Source: Owenia fusiformis (Eukaryota > Annelida > Polychaeta > Sabellida > Oweniidae). Taken from it: a DNA stretch of 60,000 nt. Numbering within the stretch: the stretch's first letter is position 1; every line of letters begins with the position of its first letter. The notes beneath the pieces are model-generated. The model saw only the letters and a list, made by a program, of their open reading frames with translations, was not told where the DNA came from and made no database searches. Shown here piece by piece: positions 23,276 through 36,796 of this stretch. Both the position numbers and the translations under genes were made by a program. The stretch covers positions 2,148,001 to 2,208,000 of the forward strand of contig CAIIXF020000002.1 of assembly GCA_903813345.2 (NCBI GenBank), given 5' to 3'.

Positions 23276-23310
23276 AGCGTGGTCCAAAAAAAGTGAACCC
23301 CTGCAACTGG
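23276..23310 (+). mobile_element. Solo mariner-like terminus
   Basis: ACAGCGTGGTCCAAAAAAAG resembles the terminus of the element at 10533 (ACAGGGTGACCCAAAAAATG). No matching opposite end was found nearby. Confidence 0.35.
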
Positions 23311-23800
23311 CCATATTTCCCTCATTACTTACAGGAATTCTTTTTTTATTTTCACATGTTGTAGAGGAAGGTCTAAAATTTATGTTGGTACCATACACTT
23401 TTCTTAGTCTTGAAATTTGCAGAAATTATAAGCCCTAACTAAACATTATTGAAAATGGACAAATTGTAATTTTCAATATCCGCGATTCTTCAACCTTTTA
23501 ACACCTTTCCCCTGAGAATTTTTTAAGCTGCAGTCTTAAAGAACTAATATTTTTTGACTTTGGTCAATTTTAAATCCTGCACATTATGGCTTAAAACTAG
23601 CATCCTACATTTGTTAGTTGCAAAGTTATTGTGATCCAAAGAGATGTGCTAAGCTTCCACAGACGAAAACATTTTCCATTTTCCAGCTCGGATCTTAGGT
23701 TTCTAGTATGATTGATTTTATAGGAGCGAACTAAATCATATATAAAAGGTGGAAAACAATTAAAATGGGCTTTAAAAATAAATGTTCTTCTCGTCTTGAT

Positions 23801-24450
23801 TCAGGGGATTTCCAATTTAGGGATGCAAGACTTGTCTGTACTTGATCCATGTATTGCATCTGATGTCAAGCCGACCGCTCTGTAATGTAACCTAGCTAAA
23901 GCTTGGAGTTTGGTTAAGGAAGTTTTGTTATAAATTATGTCACAGTAGTCATTGTTGGGTATAAAGCAAGCATTGTAAATTGTTTCAAGATGCTTAGCTG
24001 ATAATTTTTTTGCATAGAGCTTTCTAATCAAATTGTTAATTATTTGAATTGATTGGTCGAATTCTGTGTTGAAATTTGATTTACTATCCATGACTAATCC
24101 GAGATATTTATGCGTTATACACATGGGAACTTCTTTATTCCTTAAAGTCATGGGAGACTGATTGTTTACGTGGATGCGTTTCCCTGAGAGTGTACCATCA
24201 GCACTCCTTTGGCTTTGGATTTCATTTCCACACGAATGCCCAATTGTTTAAAATGTCAAGGTCATCTTGTAATGGCTGATCAATGTTCATACATACTTCA
24301 TTTTTGTCATATGCATCATAGAGTGAAGTGTCACCAACAAAGATTAAAGTTTTGAAATTTAGATTTTTCGGCAAATCGTTAACATAAATTAGAAAAAGTA
24401 GGGGTCAAAACTGATCCTTGTGGCACACCGGCATTAATGATAAAGTTTAA
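23801..24450 (-). pseudogene. LINE reverse-transcriptase C-terminal fragment
   Basis: On the - strand the reading gives AGVPQGSVL (RT motif B), then after a frame change FVGDTSLYDAYD at the motif C position (usual FADDT). It then runs KYLGLVMDSK through LSAKHLETIYNACFIPNNDY, as in CR1/Jockey-like LINEs. Frameshifts and a stop disable it, and neither the RT N-terminal half nor an endonuclease is visible. Confidence 0.85.
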
Positions 24451-24479
24451 TGATAACTGTTATCATTATCGACTGAATT

Positions 24480-26830
24480 GAATTTAGCATTCCGCTGTTC
24501 ATGGTCTTTTGATCATCTTGATGGTCAAAATACTATTGTTGACCCGTACATGTACTCTCCTCTTAGATAGATAAGATGTCGTCAGGGAAACAAAATTATT
24601 ATCGCAATCATTACTCTAAGTTTGTTAAGTAATAGTTGGGCCGGTGTGCTAGGTCAAAAACTGACGTCAGACTATTAATGCTGACTAAGCTTGCGATGAT
24701 TTTCACAACGTAACCGCGAACGCTAAGTCCATGTTTCAACTTTTAATACAGTAATGTGTGTAGCGCGCAAAGTTGTACTAAAACCAATTTCAGGATCTCT
24801 TATTATCTTGTTTTCAGCACACAAAACATATATTTTGTTATTTGGTTATTTTTCCACAAAACACGATTCATTAAGGTATGAGACTGTCGACCTCTGAAAT
24901 GTTGTTATTTTGCGCACATTTTGAGGTCACCTGACCATGACAGTTTTGACGTACCGTGTGCCAAGTTATTCTCTCGCTAAATCGAAGTTGTTGTTGCAAA
25001 ATACTGCGAAGGCTGAACCAAGTAGAAATATACGTTAGTTTCACATTCGCACAAAAGAAATTATTGTGGAAAGAGCATTGCAATATTATTCATTGCATAT
25101 ACAATAAGATTTGATTGAATTGCATTTCTTAAACCGTTTATTGATAGCTGAAAATGTTAACCCAATAATCATATTTGGCATTACAGCATTACAGCATTAT
25201 GGTAAACAAGTTCTAATCCCCGAACACTGACAATGTTTGCTGTTTTATAACTTTCAATAGCGTTTCAGCTCGATTGATTCCGGGCTCAATTGCAAGTGAT
25301 ATTATAGCGTCGCAAAATTGATGAGAATCATGCAATAATTGGCTCAACATAAGAGCAAATAACTCGTTTTTGAAAGCCAATGTTTCATTTTTATTTACAA
25401 AATCTTTTTTCGCGGCAAATTGTTTCAACCACACACGTCATATCACGTGACACAACATTTCTGCTCTGAATATGAAATCAGTTTTGCCGCGGAAACAGAC
25501 ACGTACTGACTTTATATCCCCGATATCATGATAAATGCTCTTTTAGGATTGTTGATAGTTCACCATCATAAAGTGTGGCCTTTATACGGTAAATAGCATA
25601 TATATAATTGTCTAAATCGAGTAAAATGGTTTGAGTACAAATTTAAGTGTTTCGAACGTTGCAATTTCACGTTGGTGTCAACAGTATAATGCATATGAAG
25701 AGAATTATGTGTGTCATACATGTTTTGGCTCCAAATACCTTACGAAACGAGCTTGTTTAAAATATGTATAATAGAAAACCAGCTATATAACTATCAATGT
25801 CATAATATCACAATGACACCAGTTAATACGATGACACATAAATGTGTTGATGACTATTTTAACAAATCGATACAAATTAGGATATCAAATCAGTGAAACT
25901 CGCCTACGTTCACCATTAATGCGACGTGGCATTAGTTGTACAATACGCTATAATACAGTTTGGAGAAATTAAAAACTTCTATTTGACGTCAACCTAAAGA
26001 GCCACAAGTATGGCGAGATTGATGATTGCTGAAGCTTTAATAATTTGGTTAAATTATTTTCAGCTTGTATGTAAGTACATTTAAAATGTTCCTGATGTTA
26101 TTTTGTAACTTTGGCGTAGATTGAAACAAGTATAAGTTCATTTCAAATTACATTCGGCTAAGTCCTTTAGTAGACTAGAAACAGAGGGTTGAAAATATCG
26201 ACATCTTTTGACGAGCCGGCAAATCATGTTTACCGATTGAAAGGTAAAGGGTTCCTAAACTGGTACTGAGAAGTAACAAGAAGAAATAGGTGTCAAAATG
26301 TGTTTTGGGGTGAAAATATGTTTTTCGCAGAAATAATTAAAATTAAAAACATTTATATTGAAAATGTGTTCTAGTACAAACAGTCTGATTAACTATAAAA
26401 AGTGAGAATAAATCATATTTGATTGATTTTGAAGAATTTTGGGCGCTTTTAGGAAATTTGCTTGTGGTTGGCCCATAAGTGAAATAAATTGTCAATGTAT
26501 TATTTATATGCATCAATAAGAGATGTTATAAGGTTTACTACTCGAATTAGCACTTCACCAATGTGTACTTTGATATATCCTCAAAACATTTGCAGAAACG
26601 ATGGTCGGTTTACTATTAATATAAAATCGATATTAAAACATATAACGATATGTGGAAACATAATTGTCACTATCATCATCACAGCCTGTCATCTACTGTT
26701 TTGAACAGAGAGGTGGAGCAGGTCATTTCTACAAGTTTCAAAGTTTCCGAACAATATGTTATTTAACTGAAAACTACGTTTTTATCTCAGATAAAATGAA
26801 CCAGCGCAAGCAGTAGTACATGGTAGTACA
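24480..26830. other. Unassigned DNA with one weak ORF
   Basis: No recognised gene. The - strand frame 25213-25434 (73 codons, no ATG at its start, stop TGA just upstream) gives an amphipathic-looking peptide without known motifs. It could be an exon or chance. Confidence 0.4.
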
Positions 26831-26849
26831 TATACAAATTCAAAATGAT

Positions 26850-27640
26850 CTAAAAAAATCGAAGCCTGGTCTAAACAGTGGAAACTAGATTTTAAACCAG
26901 AAAAGAGCAGAGAAATGACCTTTTCTAAGAAAAATAATCCAATCTATCCACCAGTTATCTTAAATGATAAACAAATTGAAAAAATGACATTCATAAACAC
27001 CTAAGCTTCATTTTTGATAAAAAATTAAGTGGGTCAGCACATATAAATTCTATCTGTGCAAAAATCCAAACAGCTCTTAACCCCTTAAAAGCACTAAAGG
27101 GTAGACTAAAATCAAAACAATTAAATATTCTCTATACAGCTTATATTCAGTCCTTATTTGATTATTGTGATATCCTTTACGACTGTGCTCCTATTTCACT
27201 ATCCACATAAGTCTCCAATATACAAAATGATGAGCCTATGGAATGATCCAGGATCTGTTCCCTTGGAACAAAAGATCTTGCCAACTATTGCATTTTTAAA
27301 AGAACACTTAAATTAAATTTGTTCCCTGGTGTTGTTTCAACTATTTGTTTAAAATTAACTCGTCAACAAGAACTTTATCTGAATAGAGCCAGGGTAGATT
27401 TAATTCTAAAAGCTCAGCTCAGAGCCCACAATTGGAGCTCAGTTGAGTCATCAAATTGTTTTTGTGGTTCCCCTGAAACTTTTTCCCCACTTCTTTTTCA
27501 AATGCCCTCTGAAAGAACAACAAAGAAATAGATTAATAACAGATACTTTAGGGATATATGGGGACGTATTAACTCATTTTAGAACTCAGCAAGACAAAAT
27601 TCACTTTTTTCTTTTTGGGATCCATCATTAACCTTATAGA
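26850..27640 (+). pseudogene. Second decayed LINE RT C-terminal fragment
   Basis: Begins WSKQWKLDFKPEKSREMTFS, the W-x-F-x-x-x-K-(S/C) block after RT motif C. It continues through a KAL...LKSKQLNILYTAYIQSLFDY-like stretch across frame changes and ends with the Cys-rich tail CFCGSPETFSP...FQMP. Many frameshifts and stops. The strand is opposite to that of the fragment at 23801-24450, so they are separate insertions. Confidence 0.8.
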
Positions 27641-28680
27641 AATGGATAATCTATTTTCACTGGTTGCGAATTATCTCATTGAAAACACAACCAGAATCTA
27701 AATATTTTTCTGCCTATGACCTGTTTCCATTTTTCAATCCCCCCCAGGATATCAGCAGCCCTCCTATCTTTTGTTTCGTTGTAAGGCATTCTACCATTTA
27801 CAGGTGACATCCAGGTTAAGATGAATATTGTACTTTATTGTTTATTTATATAAGGAACATCTAATGCTTACAGCGCTTTGCCCCTTGCAATTGTATCTAA
27901 ATGACTTGTGCTTACAATAAATATGAAAGATGATAAAAAAGTAGTACATGGTATGAGATTTCTAGGACGTCTAATTAAGGAGTTGTCGGCACCATATATG
28001 CATCACGATATTTGAGCTTATATTTAGATACCCACATGTGTCCCGCGTTTTATTTTTGTATAGCCGTGATAAATACGGCGGGCTTTTAGGCCGAATAATG
28101 TATTGTCATTATCAGGGGTCAAAAAACGTGTAAAAAGTTTTTCGTATTTTTTTCATAATTTTAAGTACAAACATTAAAAGAAAATCAAAATATTGTTTAT
28201 ATATACATCTAGTTTCTTTGTTATAATTTTGCGGTATGTGTTCCTTAAAATACCTTATATTTAAAAAACAATGTTTCAACATTTTATGTTGATTTTGGAG
28301 ATATTGGTGAAGCAATCAATATATTGACACCTTTATTACCTGACGTGTAAATAACATATGGTTATACTATGTCAGTTTTTTACTAAATTAGTTGTAATAC
28401 ATTTTGAGATATGGACAGCCGTATTCAGGGGTCAATTGCCAATAAAGGGAGACTCGTTGTTCTTCCTTGTCTAATACCGTCTGCGATTGAAAATTGTTGC
28501 ATATGGTTGAACATGAACTGGTTGCTTCTATAAGGACCATATCATCAACATTTGATTGACTACATGGATCTTTGAGAAATGTCGGCAATCATGTAAAAAT
28601 GAATCCATGTAATGCATCGTAGTGACAAATATAATTGTTATATAATTATACTGTTTGTTACACATAAATAAAAAACAAAA
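27641..28680. other. AT-rich stretch, no gene seen
   Basis: No exons, repeats or RNA genes recognised. Short frames at 28112-28315 and 28388-28588 (-) lack motifs. Confidence 0.4.
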
Positions 28681-28867
28681 CATGAACGCACAAGTGGAAA
28701 TGGAAAAGGCACAGCAACAAATGGAATGTGTTCAAGAGTATACTAATATAAGGGAATATCAAAGCATTAACATGCAAAATGCCAACGCATATTTGTTACA
28801 TACACCGAACGCCGAATATGTACTGTCAATGGACTTTATGTTGGAAACACAAGACAAAATCGTATAA
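28681..28867 (+). CDS. Possible terminal exon with tyrosine motifs
   Basis: Reads MNAQVEMEKAQQQMECVQEY followed by TNIREYQSI, NANAYLLH and NAEYVLSM before TAA at 28865-28867. The peptide is polar and Tyr-rich with a Y-T-N-I (Grb2-type YxN) site. This resembles cytoplasmic tails of signalling receptors. A small separate gene or chance ORF cannot be excluded. No partner exons were found, and the acceptor candidates are poor in pyrimidines. Confidence 0.3.
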
Positions 28868-29107
28868 AATAACTTGCGATAAGCTAGTTATTAAGCTTGT
28901 TATTATGGTCTTACTAGTGGTTATTATTGAGTAATGGTACAGGTATTCGATATGGTATTGCAGCTTACACTTAAGTAATGGTACACGTATCCTTGGATTT
29001 TAGGCCCGAATACCGAGGTTTATTTTTTTAATTATCGTGTATTATTATTTTGTGTTAATATTAGTTAACCATCTAACTATTGGCATGGTATGATAACCTT
29101 GTTATAT

Positions 29108-29361
29108 TAATATAGCGCATAGGCGTAGCCAGGGGGATGTGAGGTGTGCGATCGCACCCCCCCCCCTCCATAACAAATGAAAATAGAACCATTAGATAGA
29201 AGAAAAAAGTCTTAAAATGCTTTTTATTTGAAGCTTGTAGCTCGATTTTGAACGAAGTTGCACCAATTTTTGTAAAATTCAAAACAAATCTTCAAAAACA
29301 TTTTTTTATGCCACGATCGCACCCCCCCCCCTCCCCCCGCCTGAAAGCTGGCTACGCCACT
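29108..29361. mobile_element. MITE/SINE-like repeat ending GGCGTAGCCAG / CTGGCTACGCC
   Basis: Inverted ends CATAGGCGTAGCCAGG and GCTGGCTACGCCACTG bound about 250 bp. Just inside both ends lies GCGATCGCACCCCCCCCC or GATCGCACCCCCCCCC. A second, one-ended copy is at 32209-32260. Confidence 0.75.
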
Positions 29362-30328
29362 GTAACGTGTAATCAATACGCTACATTTTGTATGTTCAAT
29401 TTGTATACTAAAAACTGTTATTAATCCACAAATTTAGATGAAGACAAGATAAAAATTCGAATCAAGAATGAAAAGGTGTCTAAGTATATAAATCTTAAGG
29501 GTAATGCATATTTGAATTAAACAGGGGCGGGTTAATTTATATTGTGCTATAAATTACGCTATTATTCAAAATTGCAGCTAATATGCCTGTTTTATGATAC
29601 CCTGCGTGCAGAGTCTAGTTAAACTACACTAAGACGAAGCTCTCTTTTAAGAAGTGAAGTCAAACGAATGCAAAGGGTAGTTTTATGAAAAATATCACGG
29701 AAGATGTATTCTAGATATCAGTAGTATTCTCAGAAATTTATTATCCGAAACGGATAACATCTGGCCACTCAGACAAACAATCGCAGACATAGGCTAAGCT
29801 TGTTTATTTAACAGTTAGATTTGTTGACTTACCGATCCGTATTTCAATCTCCAGGAAGACGTTCTTTTCACTTTGTATTTGCGTGCAGTGTAATATAAGT
29901 TGATACTTTTGTTCAAAAATGTACTTTTAATGGCCATTTTATGCCTTTTATTCTCAAATTATGTTTTGTTTTGATGTCAGTGTGAAAAGTCAAGAAACGT
30001 CAACCCCGACTTTTAATTAAAAAATGTTGGTTAATCACTTATGGCAAATCACAAGGTTGATGATGTCAACGGACCATGATCGTGGAAGGCTATCAATATC
30101 AGGTGTATATCGCATAGAAAATAAATATAGCTAATTTTTCGCACTGATATGATGATGACTATTCTGGCGAATCAGGTAGATATTTCTAAGTTTTTTCCGA
30201 TAATAAAACTATTCATTTCTATCAAATTTACAAACGGGGTCCTTTGAATGCACATTAAAACTATAAAAGTATTTATTGGGCGTACATACTCGTTCTGTCA
30301 TGTTACTTACATTTCATTTGCAAGTTGT
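29362..30328. other. No intact gene; decayed copy of the 30490-30570 segment
   Basis: About 29607-29690 (GCGTGCAGAGTCTAGTTAAAC...GAAGTGAAGTCAAACGAATGCAAAGGGTAG) is a diverged duplicate of 30490-30575 with a stop and frame changes. The rest shows nothing recognisable. Confidence 0.6.
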
Positions 30329-30393
30329 CCCGGCCGATGAGTATTTTGTTCAAAATTGTATTCAATTCTGAACAAAATACTCAATCGGCCGGG
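30329..30393. repeat. 65-nt strong hairpin bounded by CCCGGCCGAT
   Basis: CCCGGCCGATGAGTATTTTG... pairs with ...CAAAATACTCAATCGGCCGGG with one bulge and one mismatch, leaving a loop of about 5 nt. It directly precedes the open segment 30394-30570. Confidence 0.85.
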
Positions 30394-30570
30394 CGCCGTA
30401 ATGAAAATCGGAGCAAATGTTACCAAGTCATAACTGATGAAAAATCAAGTGAGAACATGAACATGGATAATAGGGGCACTATTACGCTGCGTGCAGAGTC
30501 TAATTATAAACTACGAGAAGACGAAACTCTCATTTATTTAAGAAGTGAAGTCGAACAAATGCAAAGGGTA
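30394..30570 (+). CDS. Possible coding exon, function unknown
   Basis: Open segment reading NRGTITLRAESNYKLREDET then LIYLRSEVEQMQR before a candidate donor AGG|GTAGGG. The charged, helical-looking peptide has no known motif. A decayed duplicate at 29607-29690 shows this was once a duplicated unit. No flanking exons were found, so it may be a pseudoexon. Confidence 0.25.
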
Positions 30571-30852
30571 GGGTACTATAGAAGGGGATCATATAAAAGC
30601 ACGATCTATTTCACAACGCCTTTAACTTTTGTTCTTCAACTGTTGCCCTTGTGCATTTCAAAAATAAAATATCTTAATCTGATTTGTTCTACCTTTCTTT
30701 TCGCTCAGTTCTGCAATATTATGTCCATGTGTTGTTTAGGATTATGTCATTTGCGAAATAGCTGTAAGCCATTAATTATTATGAGAATGAATATGGGAGT
30801 TTCAACGATAATGTTGTTCACATGATTTTATACACATACAGTACCTGCACAA

Positions 30853-31542
30853 CAATCGGAGACAGAAGTCTTAATATTGTCCAATAAAAAAATAAGAATC
30901 TAACATTTAATGATAACAAAAGGATTAATTGCTTAGTTCTCTTTGTCTTAGTCTTTGTTTTCTTAAATGCGGAAGTGTACCAACATCACCTAGATTACAT
31001 AAGAGATCATCTAACAGTCTAAAATTGCTTTTAATTGCAAGTTAATGCATCCCGACCAAAATTCGTATACCTGTAATTTGGGGGGGGGGGCGATGTTACA
31101 TCACATAACTAACGTTCATATAGAAATATACAATAAGCATGTCCGTATAAAAGCTAAAATTATAAAAACTCATTTCAAAGTCATTCTGTTCATGGAAGCG
31201 TCAAGTTATGAAAAACAATGCCAAACACTCAAACAAATCGACTTGATTACCTTTGAAAACTTCTTGAGAGGAAATGGACAAATGTATTTTTATAACTCAT
31301 TAGAACGTCTGTCTGATTGAAATACTATTTTTTTAAATACAAACATAAATGATTTAATCTTGGTCAGAAGTCTGAACATTGTCCAACAAAATAATAAGAA
31401 TCTAACATTTAATGATTACAAAAGGATTAATTGCTATATATATTTGTCTTAGTCTTTGTTTTTCTAACGGCGGAAGTGTACCAACATCACCTTGATTACA
31501 GAAGAGATCATTTAACAGTCTAAAATGGCTTTTAATTCCCGG
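30853..31542 (+). repeat. Direct repeat pair of ~185 bp
   Basis: 30853-31040 and 31361-31542 share GAAGTCT(T/G)AA...ATTGTCCAA, AAGAATCTAACATTTAATGA and GGAAGTGTACCAACATCACC blocks at about 85% identity, spaced about 508 bp apart. A G10 tract lies between them at 31081. Confidence 0.85.
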
Positions 31543-34500
31543 GTTTTAATTACATTTTATGTATAGACTTTTTTGCCTCTATTCTCATTTTTAAACCTGT
31601 TTCTGTTTGCTTATTTAACAATTGTGATAAATTATTCAGTTAGTGTCGAAATCAAAACAATTTTCTACATTATAGTCCCCTCCTCTTGCACTGACTAAAT
31701 ATTAAAATAAGCCAGTCTGATTGCGAATTTACAAATCCTGTAAAAGTAGCTTCAAACCGCCTTTTAATCAGAGAAAACAATAAGTTAATTCATCTGATTG
31801 CGAAAATACGAATCAACCTGATTATCTAATCTCCATGCTATTTGATTCGTGCATTATCTACAAGTCAGTCGGGCAAGGGTGAAATTATTTCATTTGAAAA
31901 TATCAGAACCCCTCTAGCATAACTATTCGGAAGAAATTCATACAACAAATAAGGTACACAACTGATGAAGGGTCGCACACAATGCACGCACCCCTCTCCT
32001 CCTCCTCCGTGTTTGCCCACACACGACCATATTTGACAATTTTTCTAAAAGCGTTTTCCCCGGGAATATAGGTGTAGCGGTTGCCAGAAGTCGCACAGCT
32101 TGGGAGTCAGGGTATCCTGATCCATGTCTCAACGCCTGACGGGTCTGATATTTAGAGGGGGCGCAAGAATTATTAGGTGGCGGGGTAAACGTGAAAGTTG
32201 CCAAAATATCCATAGGCGTAGCCAGGAGGGGGGGGGGGTGCGATGGGTGCGATAACAATAGGCTTTATATATGCTTTAATGTTTTATTTATCATGATGCT
32301 TTTATGTAGGCTATTAATTACAGTTCTTTTTGCAATATAAAACTGGTATGTTTATGCAAATTCCGATTGGACTAATATAAAGGGATATTGTTTCATTATG
32401 TGGACTTGAGAAAGTCCGACATACTCATTGCTTTCAACCCAAAACTTAAAATAGGAAGTTATCAAGATCCCAAGAACAGTACGATCGCTACTTAAACAAT
32501 ACGTTTGTAAAATCCCGGCGATCGAAATGCAATCAAACTTTCGCAATCAGGTGCCTAATTAGTCTTTTGATCTCTAAAGTTTTACGACTGAACGTTTCAA
32601 TGAACTCGTGAGAAGCAAACGCAATCATCATATAAACATTTTTCTAGTAAATCTAAAATAGAGTAAAACCCAGGGAAAAAGATCGCGTGTTCATAGGAAT
32701 TAGGCATATTTCAATTTTGAAATAACAAAAGTCAGTCTCGGAAGAATTTTCCAAGCATTCCCTGCTTCGATGCGTTTTTATTGCAAGGGCCGTTTAGCGC
32801 CGATATGAATTCATTATAGGGCATTAGGGTTGTGCTTTATTTGTTTTATTTATATAAATGTTATAAAATGTGTACGACACTTTAATGAATTATTTTTAGG
32901 GTTACAATAATATCTAAACGTTTAAAATTCATCTTTATACTTTTCTTAGTTTTGCTTCAATAAAATTAACATTGGATCCCAGACAGTTATCAAATTCTCA
33001 AACATTTGATTAATATAGATATTTGTACTTCCTTTGCCCAGTGGTGCTGGTGTGACTGAGATTCGAATATAATCTGTTTCATTTTTATGTAAATTGAGAA
33101 GAATAAAGTTTTATTTTAAGTGTTTTAACAATCTTAACGTTTGGCGTGCAGCTCAACTTAATACACAATCAAAGGCCAGAATATAGAAATAAGAACATGC
33201 CCTTTTATTTGTTATTCAAGCTCGAGCAATATCCCCGTTATAAAACCAAAATAATATGATATATTTAATCCTGTCAACACAATAGTGGTATTAATTGGCA
33301 TGATATGTAGTCAGAGACGGTTTAAAAAGTTGTTTAGATTAATGATAGTATTCAAAGTTTTTGTTCTCTCGCAATCCAGAGCAAACCACTCGCCGGGCAA
33401 GCATTCTTTAAAAACGTGAAGTTTTCACCATGTTGAGCAGTTTTGAAAATTGTCCAATTTGAACCATCGCCTTGTATATTTCTGTAACTGCCCCCCCCCC
33501 CCTTGACACTCGAGTGTAAGAATCCTTTCCACACTGTCAATGGTTTTACAAAATAGTTCATGTCAGGAAGGGGGAGGGGTGAGTGTGGAGAACAATCACT
33601 GACTGCGATTTGTATGATTGAACATTATACACTTATCATAAATTCGTAAAGAATAGTTTTAAAATAAACAGCTTGTTTATGTTATGATTGGAGTGATGTA
33701 TGCATAGAAGAATGACACTGGTTTTGAAATATCTTAATTATCCCATTGAAGGAAGCCATCCGTCCCTCTGTCCATTCTTAACTCATAATAGTGGACTGAT
33801 TTGATTTAAAGGAGAAGTCTCGGTGTAGAACGTGTACACACTAATGGGAACGAATTTTACTCATTTCTATTTAGGATTCGTTCATATACTAGCGGGGCTT
33901 TAGAGCATTTAGAAACGCACGAATTGTATTGTTTAAGGCAACTTTTATGACATATAATGTATTTAAAGCTGATTAATTTTAGTTTATATTCGGTTCAATT
34001 TTACAAATAATGAATAGTATTACAGTATATCGAAAAATATAGAATGATTTACATTAAATTGCGCAGACTGCAAACAATGTACATGGTTGGCGAATTTGCA
34101 TGCGCGTTCTTGATAATAAGAATTAAAGGTTGAACTTAAAAATCAAACATTTTCTTTTTTAAACATAATAAATCTTTAAATCAAGAAAATAAAAATAAGA
34201 TCGATGATTGAACTTTTCATAGTCAACTGCGACTGTGTCGACGCATGTTTATTTACTTAGCTAATTAGATATGTAAAATTGTTAATGGCCGCAACGGATA
34301 ATACGTACATGTAAGCTATTCGGATAAGACATTTCTATATGATTAATAACAAATCCCAGGCAGAATGTTATTCAACAGTACTTGATCTTATCAGTTATTA
34401 TTCAATTTGGATAATAAATCTATTATCTCGTCGTATTGATGTTTATTATATAGTGTTTATCGTTGTGAAACTATAACAATATGTCATACCACTCTTGGTG

Positions 34501-35247
34501 GTGACATAAGAAACCCTATCAATCCCAAAGTCAAACGTCTATCAACCCCTCCCGACCCACGAGCTAAGTATAAACATCATTCCCAGACCATTACACCAAG
34601 TAGCACCTCATTATACTCGAGTCATTACAACACAAATTGAATAAAAATACAAATTGAGAGCCAATACTCATAACAATACTAATAGTATATTAGATATACA
34701 ATATTTAGAATTTGGTCTTAATGCTTTGAGATAGATATAATTCGATTAACGTTTAAAAGGGTCAGCATCCCACTGCAAACCTAAAGCCTTAAGTTTTAGC
34801 TATTTAATTGACAATGCCTAAAATAATCCCCACATCCTTCAGCATCTCGAGTACATAAACTTAAACGTTCGCAAAATCCAAAAATTATTTTACAAAAAGG
34901 AACACTGTTCATTAAACAAAACAAAATACCTCAAATAAAAATCAGTGACTACAGCATTTGGATTCACTCTCATAAACCAATCCTCTCATGAAAGCTCTTA
35001 TATAGAACTAATAATTCGTTTAAAAATCACAGGTAATATTGCCTAACATAATGCATTCGCAAAAAAGTAACATCTCACATGAAAAATCAAAAACATAATA
35101 GCCTCATGAATATACTCACAAACACGAATACCTCACATATAAATCGTAACTGATATAACAACTTCTTCAGTATAGTATATTCCTCGCTTATTATGTGGTA
35201 CTGTATAAAATGCACTCAAAAAAACTAATACTCCACATCACGCGAAA
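31543..35247. other. AT-rich stretch, no gene seen
   Basis: Contains a partial GGCGTAGCCAGG repeat with a G11-12 tract at 32209-32260 and a C10-12 tract near 33490. No exons or RNA genes recognised on either strand. Confidence 0.45.
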
Positions 35248-35641
35248 CTAACTTCGACCGTTAATTTGAATTTCTGACCTACAATGTGCTTGAAAATCAA
35301 GGATTGCGAGTCTCATACTGCACCGTTTTTCTTCAAACTTATACCATAAAAAGCAAAACAAAATTGCCTTTCTGTCGGTGCATTACTTTATTGTAAAGAG
35401 TCTCTCGTTCACGCAGCGTTTTGGTCCCCAGTTGTCGGAAGGCCTCCTTACAGCTGGGGACTAAAATGCCGCTGGAAGTAGGGAAGTATATTATTAGGAG
35501 AATAATTTTCCATCAGAAAGGGATTTTTGTTATGCTTTGAATGGAACAAGTTTGAAGAAAAACGGTGCAGTATGAGACTCATAATCCTTGATTTTCAAAC
35601 ATCCGGTAGGTCAAAAATTCAAATTAACGGTCGAAGTTAGG
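35248..35641. mobile_element. MITE with ~93-bp TIRs and central hairpin
   Basis: Left arm CTAACTTCGACCGTTAATTT...CGGTTTTTCTTCAAACTT-type sequence (35248-35341) is nearly perfectly inverted at 35549-35641. A second hairpin (GTCCCCAGTTGT...ACAGCTGGGGAC) sits in the centre near 35417-35472. Non-coding. Confidence 0.85.
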
Positions 35642-36796
35642 ACCGCGTGCACATAAAAACTTGGATTTATCAAACGTTATAGGATGCGCCTCACATAAAA
35701 AAAACAATATAGAATCACAGAGTGCACTATTTGAAAGGAATACCTTTTATAAAATTTCAAATATTATACAGAATATAGAATGAAGTTAAAAGAAACTTGT
35801 ACTCCCCTAAAATAAGCTTAACTGTATGGATAGTACTCACAATTAGCAACGACCCAGGTACAATTTGAACTTCTTCACTACTTCTTCAGCATCGAATTAA
35901 CTCAGAAATGAGTAATACATGGTATTCAAGTATAAATTAAATTACCTCCTTCATATGTGACACATAATTTCACCCAGAAACTAGTTTTTCTAGCAATACA
36001 CGACATAAAAACAAAAGAGATATAGCCTGGGAGTAGCCATTTTGTCCCAAATTCTATCCAAAATGTCATGAATATGTACGCACAAGTGCCAAATGCGAAA
36101 GACCAAAAACGACAAAACATAGCAAGAAAATGAAATGTCTAAGATCTCATCGCCAAATGGAAAGAAAATCCAACTATCCCAAATCAATATACAACGTGAA
36201 AGGAAAATGTATCTTACAACACTCACAACAATTCGTAAAAGTGCAATTCGCATGGCTTTGGCGACATAGAGTTTGTGCACAAATGAATAATGCCTGATTT
36301 GATAAAAAGTTACAAATGATATAACCTCATTATATACTCACCAAACGAGAACTTCATACCAGAACTCATGGTAAATTATCGTGATGCAATGTTAAGGCAT
36401 CTTTAATATAGAGTAAATTAAAAAAATACCACTCCAGCAATGATGCAGCAATAAAGAATGCAATCAAAAAATGATATAATTGAGTAAACTCTAAAACAAG
36501 AATACCCACATGTAAACTCAAAGATTATAAGGCCTCTTTGGTACAGAGTAAAGTCACAAAATCAATATTCCAGCCGCATAAAATATCACAAATACTGTAG
36601 GCTTTACACAAAGATGTGAATAAGATGAAGCCTCTTTGCTATAACTGAAGTCACAGAACTAGTATTCCACAAATTATATTGACTTTCCTGTATAGAATAC
36701 ACAATGGAAAGTTCGCCTTTAATAACCTTCCAACCATTTGATTTCAACATCTGTGTCTCTCGAGTGAATAACAATAGATTTATGGAGACATTTCAT
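35642..36796. other. AT-rich stretch with faint degenerate repeats
   Basis: Phrases like AAGG(C)(A/C)TCTTT...AGAGTAAA(G)T...ATTCCA(G/C) recur near 36393, 36529 and 36629, suggesting an ancient, decayed tandem array. No coding potential recognised. Confidence 0.4.
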
